A stretch of DNA of 64,000 nt from Aralia elata (taxonomy: Eukaryota > Streptophyta > Magnoliopsida > Apiales > Araliaceae). The DNA lies in NCBI GenBank assembly GCA_034770075.1, contig CM068379.1, positions 46,259,130 through 46,323,129 on the forward strand. Reading direction: 5' to 3'. Within the stretch, counting starts at the first letter, position 1. Every line of letters starts with the position of its first letter. The notes under the pieces are model-generated. The model saw only the letters and a list, made by a program, of their open reading frames with translations, was not told where the DNA came from and searched no databases. Below, in pieces: positions 32,973 through 45,444 of this stretch. The position numbers and the translations under genes were made by a program.

Positions 32973-34011
32973 GAATAATCACTTAAGCACAATCAAAACC
33001 CAAAACAACTCAAAACTTCGTTGGGGCAAACTGTCGAACACTTGGTAGGCACACTTTAAAAAAAAACCCTTTGACAATGTTTCCCCCAAACTTAGAGTAA
33101 TCCAAACATGTAACAATGAAATCTCCCACACTTCTCAAACAATATAGATAGAAAATTGAAGCTTTAACCCAATCCCAATTGAGCCCACACAAACTCAATT
33201 GGGTTCACAATCAAAACCAAGAATTTACTCCAAATACTAGCAATTTAATCTCTAGCCAACAATTTCAAGTTCTAATTGCTCAATAATGTAAAACTTACTT
33301 GAATTTAAGAATACCCATATGTAGAAGTAGCTTCACTCCTGTGTGGCTATGGGAAGAGAGTTCCTTGATAGTAATATGTGTGCCGGCAATGGGTAGTGTG
33401 TGTGGGTGTCAGCTTGTTGGTGTTTGGTTGGTGTCAAATAGCTTCACTCGGCCACAATGGAGAAAGCGGCGACTGGAAAGCAACTAGGAGAAGACAAGAT
33501 TACTTTTTGGTGTAAAACCCTCCTTTAGCTCGATTTAGGGTTGAAACCCCTTTTTTTTTTAGAGTTCCAGTCGAGCGCCTCTGGCGCTGAGGTTTGCAAA
33601 GGCCCGAGCGCTGACAGCGCTTATTTGCAGTAGCTTTAGCCGATTTGAGCACTGCTGGCGCTGTCGTTTGTGCTGGATCAAGTGCTTCAAGCGCTACCTT
33701 GCAGTGTGTCGGTCAATTTATAGCGCCTAGAGCGCTGGCTTTGTAAGTGACTGGGCGCCTAGAGCGCTTGGTTACAGTAGCTTGTGGTTGGGGTCGCGCT
33801 TTTGGCGCTTGATTTTGTGCTTGGTGAGCGCTTCCGGTGCTTTGATGCAGTAACTTGGCGATTGGTTAGCGCCTCCGGCGCTGAGTTTGCTTAATGTCGA
33901 GCGCTATACGCGCCCAAATCCATATTTAACCAATTTGTTTTTCCAGTTCAAGCTTCTACCTGCAAACAAATCACCCCAAAGTCCAAAGTTAGTTGCAAAA
34001 CACACATTTTT
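32973..34011 (-). other. Spacer between integrase and the extra ORF
   Basis: Non-coding. The minus strand has a PPT-like AAGTTTGGGGG at about 33083-33093. The part at 33555-33920 is dense in AGCGCC...GGCGCT hairpin words. Small ORFs (33010-33198, 33299-33487) have no support. Confidence 0.65.
33555..33920. repeat. Array of AGCGCC-type palindromes
   Basis: About eleven short inverted repeats at 25-45-base spacing, e.g. GAGCGCCTCTGGCGCT, GAGCGCTGACAGCGCT, TAGCGCCTAGAGCGCT, GCGCCTAGAGCGCT, TCGCGCTTTTGGCGCT, TAGCGCCTCCGGCGCT. The outer GCGC arms are kept while the 4-6-base centre varies. The same words occur in the LTRs at 77-125, 12508-12555 and 40686-40737. Confidence 0.88.
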
Positions 34012-37000
34012 TTAACAAAATAATTGAAGAAACAAATCATCCCCGAAATAATGCTTCAACCGCTGTCCATTCACTTTGAACGACTGGTCCGGGAATTTAT
34101 CATACACTTCAATCGTACCATGCAGAAAGACTGTCTTCACTGTGAATGGTCCTGACCATCTTGATTTCAGCTTCCCGGGGAAAAGTTTAAGTCTGGAGTT
34201 GAAAAGTAAAACCCTTTGACCCGGTTCAAATGTTCTTTCTATGATCTTACGATCATGCCATTTCTTCACCTTCTCCTTGTATAGCTTCGAGTTTTCATAT
34301 GCCCGTAGTCGAAATTCAGCCAGCTCATTGATTTGGAGTAAGCGCCTCTCCCCTGCAGCTGTCGAATCAATGTTCAACTTCCGAATTGCCCAATATGCCT
34401 TATGTTCTAGCTCCATAGGAAGATGACAAGCTTTTCCATAAACAAGCTGAAACGGTGACATGCCCATCGGAGTTTTGTAGGCAGTCCTATACGCCCACAC
34501 AGCATCATCCAGCTTTAAAGCCCAATCCTTCCTCGTCGGATTCACAATTTTTTCGAGGATTCTTTTGACTTCCCGATTGGACACTTCAGCTTGGCCGTTC
34601 GTCTGTGGGTGATAAGTTGTAGCAATACGATGATTCACCCCATACTTAGCCAACAAAGCTGTAAACTATCTGTTGCAGAAGTGCGTACCTTCATCACTAA
34701 TAATGGCCCTCGGAGTCCCAAATCTAGTGAAAATAGTTCGATGTAAAAACTTTAGGACTACCTTGGCATCATTTGCCGGGAGCGCTGCCACTTCTACCCA
34801 TTTCGACACATAGTCAACTGCTAGCAAGATGTAGAGATTACCGCACGAAGACACAAAAGGGCCCATGAAATCAATCCCCCATACATCGAAAACTTCTACT
34901 TCGAGGATTGTATTCAAAGGCATTGCATTCCTCTTTGAAATGTTTCCCACTCTCTGACATCTATCACACCTCTGGACAAAACTATAGGCATCCTTAAAAA
35001 TTGTCGGCCAATAAAATCCTGCTTGTAGTACTCTAGCCATTGTTCTCTCTCCTCCATAGTGACCTCCATATACAGAAGAATGACAATCCTGCAAAATCCC
35101 CTCGGTCTCACTATATGGGATACACCTTCTTATCATTTGGTCTGCATACTGTTTAAATAAATACGGCTCATCCCATATATACCATTTAACATCATGCGGG
35201 AACTTTTTCTTTTGGTGCCCCACCAAGTCAGAAGGTATCATCTTACTCACCAAATAGTTCGCGAAATCCGCAAACCATGGCACTTCCCCTTGCACCACAA
35301 ATGACTACTCATCCGGAAAGGATTCATTAATTGCAACTTTGCCGTCTATCTCCCTTTCCGGCTGCTCTAGCCGGGATAAGTGATCTGCCACTTGGTTTTC
35401 GGTACCCTTCCTGTCCTTGATCTCCAAGTCAAACTCCTGCAATAATAATATCCACCTGATTAACCTGGGCTTTGCATCCTTCATTGCTACTAAATGTCGA
35501 ATCGCCGAGTGATCCGTGTACACTATCACTTTTGTGCCTATCAGATATGACCAAAATTTATCGAAGGCATACACCACTGCCAATAACTCTTTTTCTGTGG
35601 TGGTGTAATTTAACTGTGCATCCGTAAGGGTCTTGCTGGCATAGTATATCACATGAAACATCTTCTCCTTCCTTTGCCCCAAAATAGCACCTACTGCGTA
35701 ATCACTGGCATCACATATCAGCTCAAACGGCAATGCCCAATCTGGTGCTGTGATAACTGGCGCTGAAGTTAATTTACTCTTTAAGTGCTCAAATGCTCTC
35801 ATGCAAGCCTCGTCGAAGTTAAACTGTGCATCCTTCTCCAATAAACTGCACAATGGTTTAGTTATCTTGGAGAAATCCTTGATGGATCTACGGTAGAAGC
35901 CTGCATGTCCAAGAAAACTGCGGACACCTTTTACTGAAGTAGGTGGAGGTAAGTTCTCAATAGTTTCCAGCTTTGCCCTATCCACCTCAATTCCTTTCTT
36001 TGAAACTTTGTGTCCTAGTATGACTCCTTCTTGTACCATAAAATGGCACTTCTCCCAATTCAGTACTAGATTTGTTTCAACACATCTTTTTAAGACCATC
36101 ACCAAATTTTCAAGGCATAAATCAAAAGAATCACCAAATACTGAGAAATCGTCCATGAATACCTCAACATTCTGTTCGATCATGTCTGAAAAAATTGCTG
36201 TCATACATCTCTGAAAAGTGGCCGGAGCATTACACAACCCGAAAGACATCCTTCTGAAGGCAAAAGTGCCGTATGGACATGTAAAAGTAGTCTTTTCTTG
36301 GTCTTCTGGAGCTATCATAATCTGATTGTAGCCTGAATATCCGTCCAGAAGGCAATAATACTCATGACCCACCAGTCTGTCCAACATCTGATCGATAAAC
36401 GGAAGTGGAAAATGGTCCTTCCTTGTAGCTTTGTTAAGCTTTCGGTAGTCCATGCAGATTCTCCACCCTGTTACGATTCGCGTTGGGATCAGCTCATTAT
36501 TCTCATTGGTGACAACGGTCATTCCACCCTTCTTTGGTACGCACTGCACGGGGCTCACCCATGAACTGTCCGAAATTGGGTAGATTATTCCCGCGTCCAG
36601 CCATTTCAGTATCTCTTTCTTGACCACTTCTTTCATTATAGGATTGAGCCTTCTTTGCTGCTCAACCGTTGGCTTGCTACCATCTTCCAGCAGGATCTTA
36701 TGCATGCAAAAAGAAGGGCTTATCCCCTTGATATCTGTTATGGTCCATCCAATAGCTGATTGGAACTCTCTAAGCACTCGTAGCAATTTTTCCTCCTGAA
36801 AAGATGTTAGTGCAGAAGAAATAATCACAGGTAGTTTTGAATCTTTATTTAAAAATGTGTACCTGAGATGATCTGGAAGTGATTTTAGTTTAAGTTCGGG
36901 AGGTGTCTCAAGAGATGGTTTCAACTTTACCGATGTCTCTCCAACTCTCGTAAGTGGCTCGACAGGTGTTCTAAATTTTCCAAATTTGGGGGTAGTATCC

Positions 37001-39468
37001 AGATATTGCACAAGTTCGGCACATTCTTCATCCTGCAAATCTGAATCTTCAGCAATCACTCTCTGCAGTGGTTCATATCCCAACAAACTCTCAACTTCAT
37101 CATTCACTATATTATCCACCAAGTCAACTCTGAAGCATTCCTCTTCATCGGTTGGGAGCTTCATTGCCTTGAAAACATTAAACTTCACCTCCTGATCATG
37201 TACCCGCATTGTAAGCTCCCCTTTCTGCACGTCTATCAGAGTCCTCCCCATGGCTAGGAATGGTCTCCCCAGTATGATTGGTATACTCTTGTCCTCCTCA
37301 TAGTCCAAGATGATGAAGTCCGCCGGAAAGATAAATTTGTCCACTTTCACCAGTACATCCTCCACTATCCCCCGTGGATACGTGATGGATCTGTCAGCTA
37401 ACTGCAAGGAAATATTTATTGGCCTTGGCTCCGGCAATCCCAACTGACTAAATACAGACAAAGGCATCAGGTTGATACTTGCCCCAAGATCACACAAACA
37501 TTTATTGAAATTCATTTTTCTGATCGTACATGGAATTATGAAACTGTCCGGATCTTTCAACTTTGGAGGTAGTTTACGCTGAAGCACTGCACTGCATTCC
37601 TCCGTCAAGGCCACTGTCTCAAACTCGTCTAATCTTCTCTTCCTTGACAGTAAACCCTTCATAAACTTTGCGTAACTCGGCATTGGTTCCAATGCCTCTG
37701 CGAAGGGTATGTTGATCTACAGTTTCTTAAAAACCTCCAAAAACTTTCTGAACTGATTGTCTTCCCTCTGCTTATTCAATCTTTGCGGATATGGAACCTG
37801 AGGGTGAACTTGTGGTACTGTATTCACGGGCTTCTTATCTGAACTCACTTTCTCCTTCTCCACTTGCTACGACTCGGACTCATCCTTCTTCTCTTTCTGT
37901 TTAGCCTCGATTTCTGTTTCAGTTTCTGTCTCATTTTCTGCCCCAGTGTCATCCCCATGTAGACTAGGTGCTATTGCGCCTGGTGCTTTTCCTAAATATT
38001 GCTTTCTAGATCTGAGTGTTATGGCCTGACATTGCTCTTTTCCCTCTTTCCGTGGATTTGTCTCTGTATTACTTGGCAACGAACCCTGGGGCCTGTTGTT
38101 AAGCATAGTTGCCATTTGCCCCATTTGAGTTTCCAGATTTTTAATAGCCACTGCCTGGCTTTTGATCATCACCTCTGTATTTGCCATGTACTTCAACATC
38201 ATCTCCTCCATTTCTGATTTCTTTTCTTACTGAGGTGCATATGGAGTCTGATGTTGTTGTTGTTGTTGAGAAAATCCTGGTGGAAAAGGTGGTCGTGGAG
38301 CAAACTGTTGCTGCGCTGGCTGAGATGGAAACTGTTGATTCTACTGAAACTGTTGTTGCTGATTTCCTTGATTATTTGACCAACTAAAGTTTGGATGATT
38401 ACGATTGTTGGGGTTGTATGTGTTCTGAAACTGACCTTGGTCTTTCCTATAACTGTTCACATACTGCACCGACTCCGAGCTGATAGCACATTGATCTGTT
38501 GAGTGTGACCCCGCACAAATCGCGCATATGAAGGCAACTGACTTGGCTTTACTTTCTGACAACGAATCAATTTTCTTTGCCATGACTGCCATCTGTGCTG
38601 ACAACTGGGTAATAGCATCCACTTCCAACAAACCTGCAACTCTGGGCTGTGGCATTCTGGCTGTAGGATTTTGAAAATCATTTGCTGCCATAGTCTCGAT
38701 AAGGTTATAAGCTTCATCATAGCTCTTCGCCCCTAAAGCTCCACCTGCAGCTGCATCTACCATTTGCCTCGACTGCCATCCCAATCCATTATAAAATGTG
38801 TTGATCACCATCCAATCTAGCATCCCATGGTGCGGACACTTCCTTAGCATCTCCTTGTATCTATCCCAAGCCTCATATAAGGATTCACCCTGTTGTTGCT
38901 CAAACTGAGAAATTGCTGTCCTCATTTTTGTAATTTTAGCCATTGGGAAAAACTTGGCTAAAAACTTCCGTGTTAGGTCCTCCCATGTAATAATTGATCC
39001 TGAAGGCAAAGAATGAAGCCAACTTCTCGCTCTATCCCTCAATGAGAATGGAAACAGTCTTAGTCGGATGGCATCCTCCGTCACCCCATTGTACCTAAAT
39101 GTATCGCATATTTTAATGAAGCTCAATAGATGCTCATTAGGATCGTCTGTAGCAGCACCCCCAAACTGAACCAAATTCTGCACCATTTGAATGGTTCCCG
39201 GTTTTATCTCAAAGGTATTTGCTGCTATTGCCGGTCTGACTATGCTAGACTGCAGCTCATTAATATTCGGTATAGAATAGTCCCGCAAAGCTTTATGCTC
39301 CTCTCTTCGCTCTTCCGCCATATTCGGTATAGTTCCTTCTAACTGTGCTTGTAAATTTCTACGCACTCTTACTTTCCAACCTCTACTGTCAATATTATCC
39401 TGTGCTGGTGTCAATTCTGAGTTGGATGATCGTGTGTGCATAAAAATTCTACAAGTACCTGAAACCAA
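34012..39468 (-). pseudogene. Athila gag-pol, one frame with six stop codons
   Basis: All segments from 39468 to 34012 share one frame. Gag domain (SLRDRARSWLHSLPSGSI, FLAKFFP) and a CCHC-like knuckle (CAICAGSHSTDQC) at 39468-37867. Protease DLGAS at residue 68 of the 37692-35305 segment. RT with FMDD at residues 512-515, then RNase H (CDASDYAVGA, YTDHSAI). Integrase with HHCC finger (HYGGERT...CDRCQ), WGIDFMGP, ISDEGTHF and NGQAEVSN. In-frame stops: 38341 TAG, 38227 TAA, 37867 TAG, 37717 TAG, 35305 TAG, 34666 TAG. By family comparison each stands where Gln is expected (for example KKL-stop-INIPFAEAL and CNR-stop-FTALL). No frameshift in 5.4 kb. Product if intact: about 1818 residues. Confidence 0.92.
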
Positions 39469-39568
39469 AACAGAAACAAAAATAGAAATGAGAAAAGATT
39501 AGATTTGTCTAAGTCAAACAATATAGCTTAAAACTGATGATAATAATAAAAATCTAAACGCCTTTCCC

Positions 39569-39584
39569 CGGCAACGGCGCCAAA
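39569..39584 (-). other. Primer-binding site, tRNA-Asp
   Basis: On the minus strand TTGGCGCCGTTGCCGGG, a few bases from the LTR end at 39589. The same primer class as at 9496. Confidence 0.88.
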
Positions 39585-39588
39585 TACT

Positions 39589-40934
39589 TGTTGCCTCTTT
39601 TTAGTCTTTAACAAAAGAGCTCTAACTCATGCAAGCATACATGTGTCAACAAATAATACAGAGGAAGTAGAGTATCGTCCCACAGAGAAAGTGCTAAATT
39701 AAATCACTATGCATCAGTTTTATCACTATATTTATTTGCTTAAACTAATGACTTAATTTTGATGACAAAATTATCTCTAAACCAATTAACAACTAAAGAT
39801 GCGAATAATAATGAAATATATCAAAATTGGATTTAATGGGATTCTAACTTCATTTAATAGTTCATCTAATTTCCACCATCATGTTAGAAAGTTCACATAT
39901 CACAGAAAAATAGCCAAGGGCACTAATATAGACATAACCATCTGTCAATGTATTATGACCTACTTACATAATATCCATAATCAATAGACACCATGTAATC
40001 ACCACTATAACCAAAATCACTATATTTCTATGTGAAATTGCAATTATACTGATTTAAAGCACAAGCCCTTATTTTTGACTCTTACGGTGAAACAGTATAT
40101 TTCTATCTGATTCACAAAATATTAAGCCATCCAATTAAGCCTCATATTCGCAAGTTATCATGACTACAATCCATACTCATATGTTAATTTTCAATTCCAT
40201 ACAAGCACTGAAATCGAATGGTGATCAATCATTCGTATATGTAAAAAAACCATGATAGAGATTTCTTATGATGTGCAAAACAATCCAACACTCAAGCTTA
40301 TAACTAGACTACATATTAAAACCCATTAGAATCCCATAATGGAGATTAGTTCATGACTGAACCAAAAGCCATTATGGGATCAAAACTACACGTAGGAAAA
40401 TAAACAATCAATTGAAGTAAGAAGAAGTAGATTGATCAAACTCAATTGTTGACAAAAATCCAAAGCAAGCTCAAACCCACATCAAAATCCAGCACTTGAA
40501 CAACAATAAACCGCAGTAAAACTCCAAAAACTATATCACTAGAAAAGTAGAATAATAATACTTAAAGTCTCCAAGTTCCTTCTCTAGGTTTCCTTCTCTC
40601 TTTCTTATCAATAATATCTTCAATCCTCTTCTAAATTGGCTTCTTCTTTTCCATCCAGCCGCATATCATCAACAAAATTCGTGCACTAGCGCCTCTGGCA
40701 CTATAGTAGTATAATTCCTAGCGCTTCTGGCGCTAGGTCATGCCCTCAGATTTACAAAAATGCCATCAAGTCTGATTTTAACCCTTTAAGCTCCAAAATG
40801 ACTCTTTTGCCCCTCCAGCTCCAATCCTACAATAAACAAACACAAAAACGAATAAAACAATACCAAAAACACTTAAAGACCGCAATAATTAAGTCTAACA
40901 AGACCCGATTCGTAGGTATAAAACCCACTCATCA
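39589..40934 (-). repeat. Athila 5' LTR (1346 bp)
   Basis: The plus strand runs TGTTGCCTC...AACCCACTCATCA, so the LTR starts TGATGAGTGGG on the minus strand. Two hairpin words lie about 200-250 bases from the LTR start (40686-40737), the same position as in the element at 12299. The second, arms CTAGCGC/GCGCTAG, is perfect. Confidence 0.9.
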
Positions 40935-40965
40935 GGTGCCTCAGACAGTTGATCTACAGTTCCTT

Positions 40966-42452
40966 TGTGACATCCCCAAATCCGGGTACTTCGTTTCCTC
41001 AGGATTTGGTGTTCACTATCCAAATACATCACATCACATCTAACTACCCATTCAAATATAAATGAAAACTCTTAATTAAAATAAAAATCTCCCATTAAAG
41101 GGTTACAACATCACTAATAAATATATCCTAGGTCATCTAACCTTAATAAAACATCAAATGCGAAAACATAATCAAGTCTAATACATAAACATCAATAAAG
41201 CAAATACAACAAGTCTTCATCACTTGTTTACTTTTCCTTTGCCCTTACTAGTGGACGGCTCGTCAACCCTTTCAACTTTAGCTGCAATGTTATTATGCAA
41301 GGGTGAGCAACAATTTCCCAGCAAGTACAACAATAACAATAATAATAACATGCAAAATAATCAACGGATATCGAATAATCGAAGGTTCAACTTTCAAGTC
41401 AAGATTATAAGACAAGATTCAAAAGAACATCTGAGGGTCTTAAGACCACGAACTATGTCCCAGGTTATCAAGTATTTCTACTTTAAACCTTTAACAGTCG
41501 TAAGACTATATGGACCTTACTTCTTGTACTTAGGGGGATCAGCTCTTTGTACCATGTATGTGCACAACACCTAAATACTAACGCATAAAATAATCCCCTA
41601 TAAAAGGGTTGTTCATCTCAGTTTGACATCAGAGTCTGCACCAAAGGAAGTTTGGTTACTTCAAAAACGCTTCTAAAATTTAGAACGCACATCAACTATG
41701 GACTAGTCGAATCAATGAGGGTTCGCTAGTCAATCAAGATTTTAAAAATGTAATTGATATTCGAAAAATCAAGGACTGAGTCTCACAAAAGATACAATTG
41801 AATAAATTCGGTATAACTGAAGTATTACTTTAAAAGGAACAAGAATAACACATTTGAATTCATGAACTTGAACGATTTATGGTAAAGAACTTGCTCAATG
41901 AAAAATAGAGGTAATAGACTTGCTCAATATAAGAGTGAAGTTTAGAAAACTTGCATAAAAGTAATAAGTAAGGATAAGATACTTTCCTCGTGCGTAGACT
42001 ATAAATTAAAATTCACGTTCTTTAATCAACCTATACATTACGTTTATAAAACAGTAACAATAATTAGTTACAGTATTATAAACACTTCAAGACTCATTCT
42101 CATCCAATTTCATTTAATACTTCAATTAATATGTTAGCCTAAGCTTTAGATATGTCTACGATAACATAACATGATCACAAATAAAGAAGAAAATTTTTAT
42201 TCTCTTCTTTTTATTCTTTTTTTTTGTTCCACCGTCGGGGCTGTGGTTTCCTTTACAAATCGTCGTCGAGGCGATCTTACCGCTGGGGCGGGAATTCTAG
42301 TTCAATTTTGTCGCTGGGGCGGGGTCATCGCCGGGGCGACAAAGTCAGTTCAATTGCACCACCAGGGCGGTGACACCGCTAGTGTGGCATTGCTAGAGTA
42401 ATTCCACCGCTGGGGCGGTGGACTCGAAACTCAGTTCCTGCAGTTCGCAAAG
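40966..42452 (-). repeat. Chromovirus-like LTR fragment
   Basis: Begins TGTGACATCCCCAAATCC, a start or end typical of Tekay/Del-type LTRs, and runs into the copia element at 42453. It parallels the solo LTR at 45445-48260 in order: terminal TGT(G/A)AC, a region with AACAATAAC, then a cluster of GGGGCG palindromes (42225-42420) and CTGCAGTTCGC. The remaining part is not in the window. Orientation is uncertain. The ORFs at 41224-41574 and 42171-42401 are spurious. The 31 bases before it (40935-40965) are unassigned. Confidence 0.55.
42225..42420. repeat. GGGGCG palindrome cluster
   Basis: Six or seven words of the form CACCGCTGGGGCGGTG, TCGCCGGGGCGA or degenerate versions at 20-35-base spacing. 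The last, 42403-42420 with arms CCACCGC/GCGGTGG, is intact. Confidence 0.8.
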
Positions 42453-44260
42453 TGTTAGGTTTGTATATAGCGCGAACATGCAATCAAATTACATAAATAG
42501 TGTGGAAGCGCAATAAAACGGATTTTAAAAATTTTCATACAAACCATCACCATGATCATCCTTGTGAACAATTATCAATTAAACGAAAAAGATAAAATAT
42601 GAGAATCATACCTTTGTAGAACCATGCTTCCACAGGTACGAGTTCACCTCCAAAATCCTTCGCGTTCTCCTTGAATTCCACCGATTAAATTCCTTCCTTT
42701 GATCAACGTTAGCCACCCAAGTGTTTGGCCTCTAGAGGTGATCCACCAAGGAATAATAGTTGTTCAAGAATATGGATGTTGGCAAAACCCTAATTTCTAT
42801 CTCTATAGAAATTGCAAGTACTCTTTCTCCTTCCAATTCGTATGGAAGAGTGTGTAACTGTCTAACCCTAAATCATGATAAGACTCCTCTTATTTATAGA
42901 TATAGGGAACCCTCCTAAACTATTTAGGATTAGGGTTTTTATTCTAATTAAACTCCTTTAATTAATTTAAACTCCTAATCCAATTAAAAATTTATGAGAG
43001 TACTTTTACTAATTAATTCTCAAACCCTTTTAGGAATTAAATAATAATAATAATAGTAATAATAATAATAAGACTCCTCTTATTAATTTATATTTAATAT
43101 TTCTAAAATATTAAATAATAAATATTAAGCTATTTAATTTATTCTATCTCCATAAATTAAATTAAATACACTTAACTTATTATTACGATTATGCCATTTA
43201 CTTCTTAAATAAATATTTTCTTTTTGCGGTGTGACCCTTTAGGTTGTCCATATTAAACCGGTTGCGAATAAATCAATTAGAACAATTCTAATTTTATTTA
43301 AATAAATAACTTAAACTATTTAATTCATTTAAATAAATAATATTTATTCTACAATAAGGGTAAGCCCTCTTAGCGATCAACGACTTTCTAGATAATATAG
43401 ATTTCTTAATCACAAAAGAACCTTTTAGTGAATAGTTACCATATAATTCAATCCTTCTACCATACAATGTCCCAATTAAATATAAGACATGGAATTACTG
43501 TCAAGTCTTATTTTATTTAATTATATGTATTTCGATTCTCAAATGCATAACTCTGATTAATGCAAATTAGAAACTCCTTTCTAATTTCATTTTACTTTGG
43601 CCAAAGACTTCTGAGTCGTCATTTATCGAATCACATAGGACATTCTCTCCTTTTACTAGAAGTGGTAGATTCTTTGTTGATCATTTACCTATCTCTATGT
43701 ATAACTTATTATATCTAATCATACCCTTTGATATACCCTAAAGGTCTTAAGGGACATATCAAAGTATAACTCATCATACATAAGATACTATGATGATCTC
43801 AAGTCCAAGGATCACTTATACTACTATCACTAGAGGAATTCCTATTGACATGCGAGTAAAACTCCATTAGGTATTCCTTAGCGAGCCACGTTCAGTGAAC
43901 TTATTCTCTAATAAGCACCCACATACTTGCTTTAGTGTCTCCACACAAATGATTATGAGATCAATCATCCTCTTTATAAGAGCAAGCAACGTATGTACTA
44001 ATCTATCCGGATTCACTAATCCCCTTTTTAGTAATCCATCGATTAGGAACGATTTTAGTTTGTGAGCTATCTAGAATTTAGATCTCATTAGCATGATCAC
44101 CATCATGATTCTAAAAGCATTGCTCAAAACTATGGGTTTATCACATTCAATATAATAGCATCATGTAGATAAAGTAAAATGCCTTTAATAAACGAATAAG
44201 ATTACAAAGTATATGCTACATCATATCAAATATGATTGGCTTGTGTGCATACATCTTTCA
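42453..44260 (-). repeat. Copia 3' LTR (1808 bp)
   Basis: TGTTAGGTTTGTATATAGCG...CATACATCTTTCA. TATA box at 42890-42898 on the minus strand. It differs from the other copies by small indels only and has no large deletion. Confidence 0.9.
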
Positions 44261-45444
44261 ATCTCCCACTTGCACTAAAGCCAATCGCCATGGTATCTAA
44301 TACCCTTTTTCTCCAAGTGACAATCATCCTGCTGTTGGATAAAGCTTCAGTAGATGGATATGCAATGTTGTTCTTGAGAGTCCACTATCTCTATAGTGAC
44401 TTTTCCTCTTTCAATGATTCCTCTAATCAAATGAAAGTGCCGCAACACTTGTTTGAATCCAAGATGAGACTTAGGAACTATTCCTAGTTCTGTAATGAAC
44501 TTTTCATCTAAACAATCAAACTTGCAGCTTCATTTACAGCTATATACTTTGTCTTTGTCACTAAACCAACAACTCTTTGCTGTTTGGAACTTTTCCAATT
44601 CACTGCACCACCTTTCAAGGTAACGATTTATCTTAAAGTGGATTTGTTATCGTCTTGGTCAGTCTGAAAAAACTTGAGTCTGTTTAGTCCTCTAGTTTTA
44701 ATTCAGACTTACCATGAATTATGATCACATCTTCAGTACCGGTTAAGTACCTAAAGATGTTTATCACTGTCTTACAGTGATCATCTCCAAAATATGACTG
44801 ATCGACATCAAGCCTAGTATATTCATTGCATACATGATAGTAACTCATGCGATCTCTCTTTCAATTAGGGACAATTCTAGAGAGATAAACTCCATGGCTC
44901 ATCATCATGAGACCTCTCTTGGAGTTTGCCATGCTAAACGCCTTTAGCATTAAATGAATATATGTTTCTTGGGTCAAGCCGAACATCCTTTTAAATCTAT
45001 CTATATAGATTTATATCCCCAATTTATAGGATGCTCCTCCCAAGTCATTCATGGAGGAATGTTTAGACAATTTTATCTTTACTGATTGTAGCATTGGTGT
45101 GTTATTCGTTATCAGTAGTATATAACATATAATACTAGGAATGTCACAGTGCTCCAACTGACCCTTTTGTACACACTAGGTTCAATCTCGTTTTTGATAA
45201 AATCAAACTCTTTTGATTGTCTCATGAAAACGAATGTTCCATCTTTGAGAAGCTTGCTTCAATCCATAAATGGATCATTGTAGCTTAAAATACGATTTGC
45301 TTCAACCTTTAAAACAAATTCCTCTGGCTGTATCATACATATATTCTCCTCAAGTCTTCATTGAGGAAGGGCGCCTCCACATCCATTTTGCCAGATTTCA
45401 TAATAAGCTGCAATCACAAGCAAAATCCAAATGGACTTGAGTAT

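Larger units (their letters stand above)
31845..40934 (-). mobile_element. Athila element, autonomous type, 3' end missing
   Basis: Read on the minus strand: 5' LTR (40934-39589), tRNA-Asp PBS, Gag, protease, RT, RNase H, integrase (39468-34012), a spacer with hairpins (33920-33555), then an extra ORF (32972-31845). No 3' LTR follows; foreign sequence begins at about 31845. The right flank is GGTGC. The gag-pol frame has stops but no frameshift. It is a relative of the non-autonomous element at 1-13606, sharing Gag similarity and the PBS, but with a distinct LTR. Confidence 0.9.

Noticed and set aside
33555..33920. Regularly spaced palindromes looking like a CRISPR array
   Set aside because: The repeats are degenerate, spacing varies, the centres change, and the context is a plant retrotransposon.
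41224..41574. 116-residue ORF in the chromovirus-like LTR fragment
   Set aside because: Asn-rich repeat segment with no domain, within LTR sequence.
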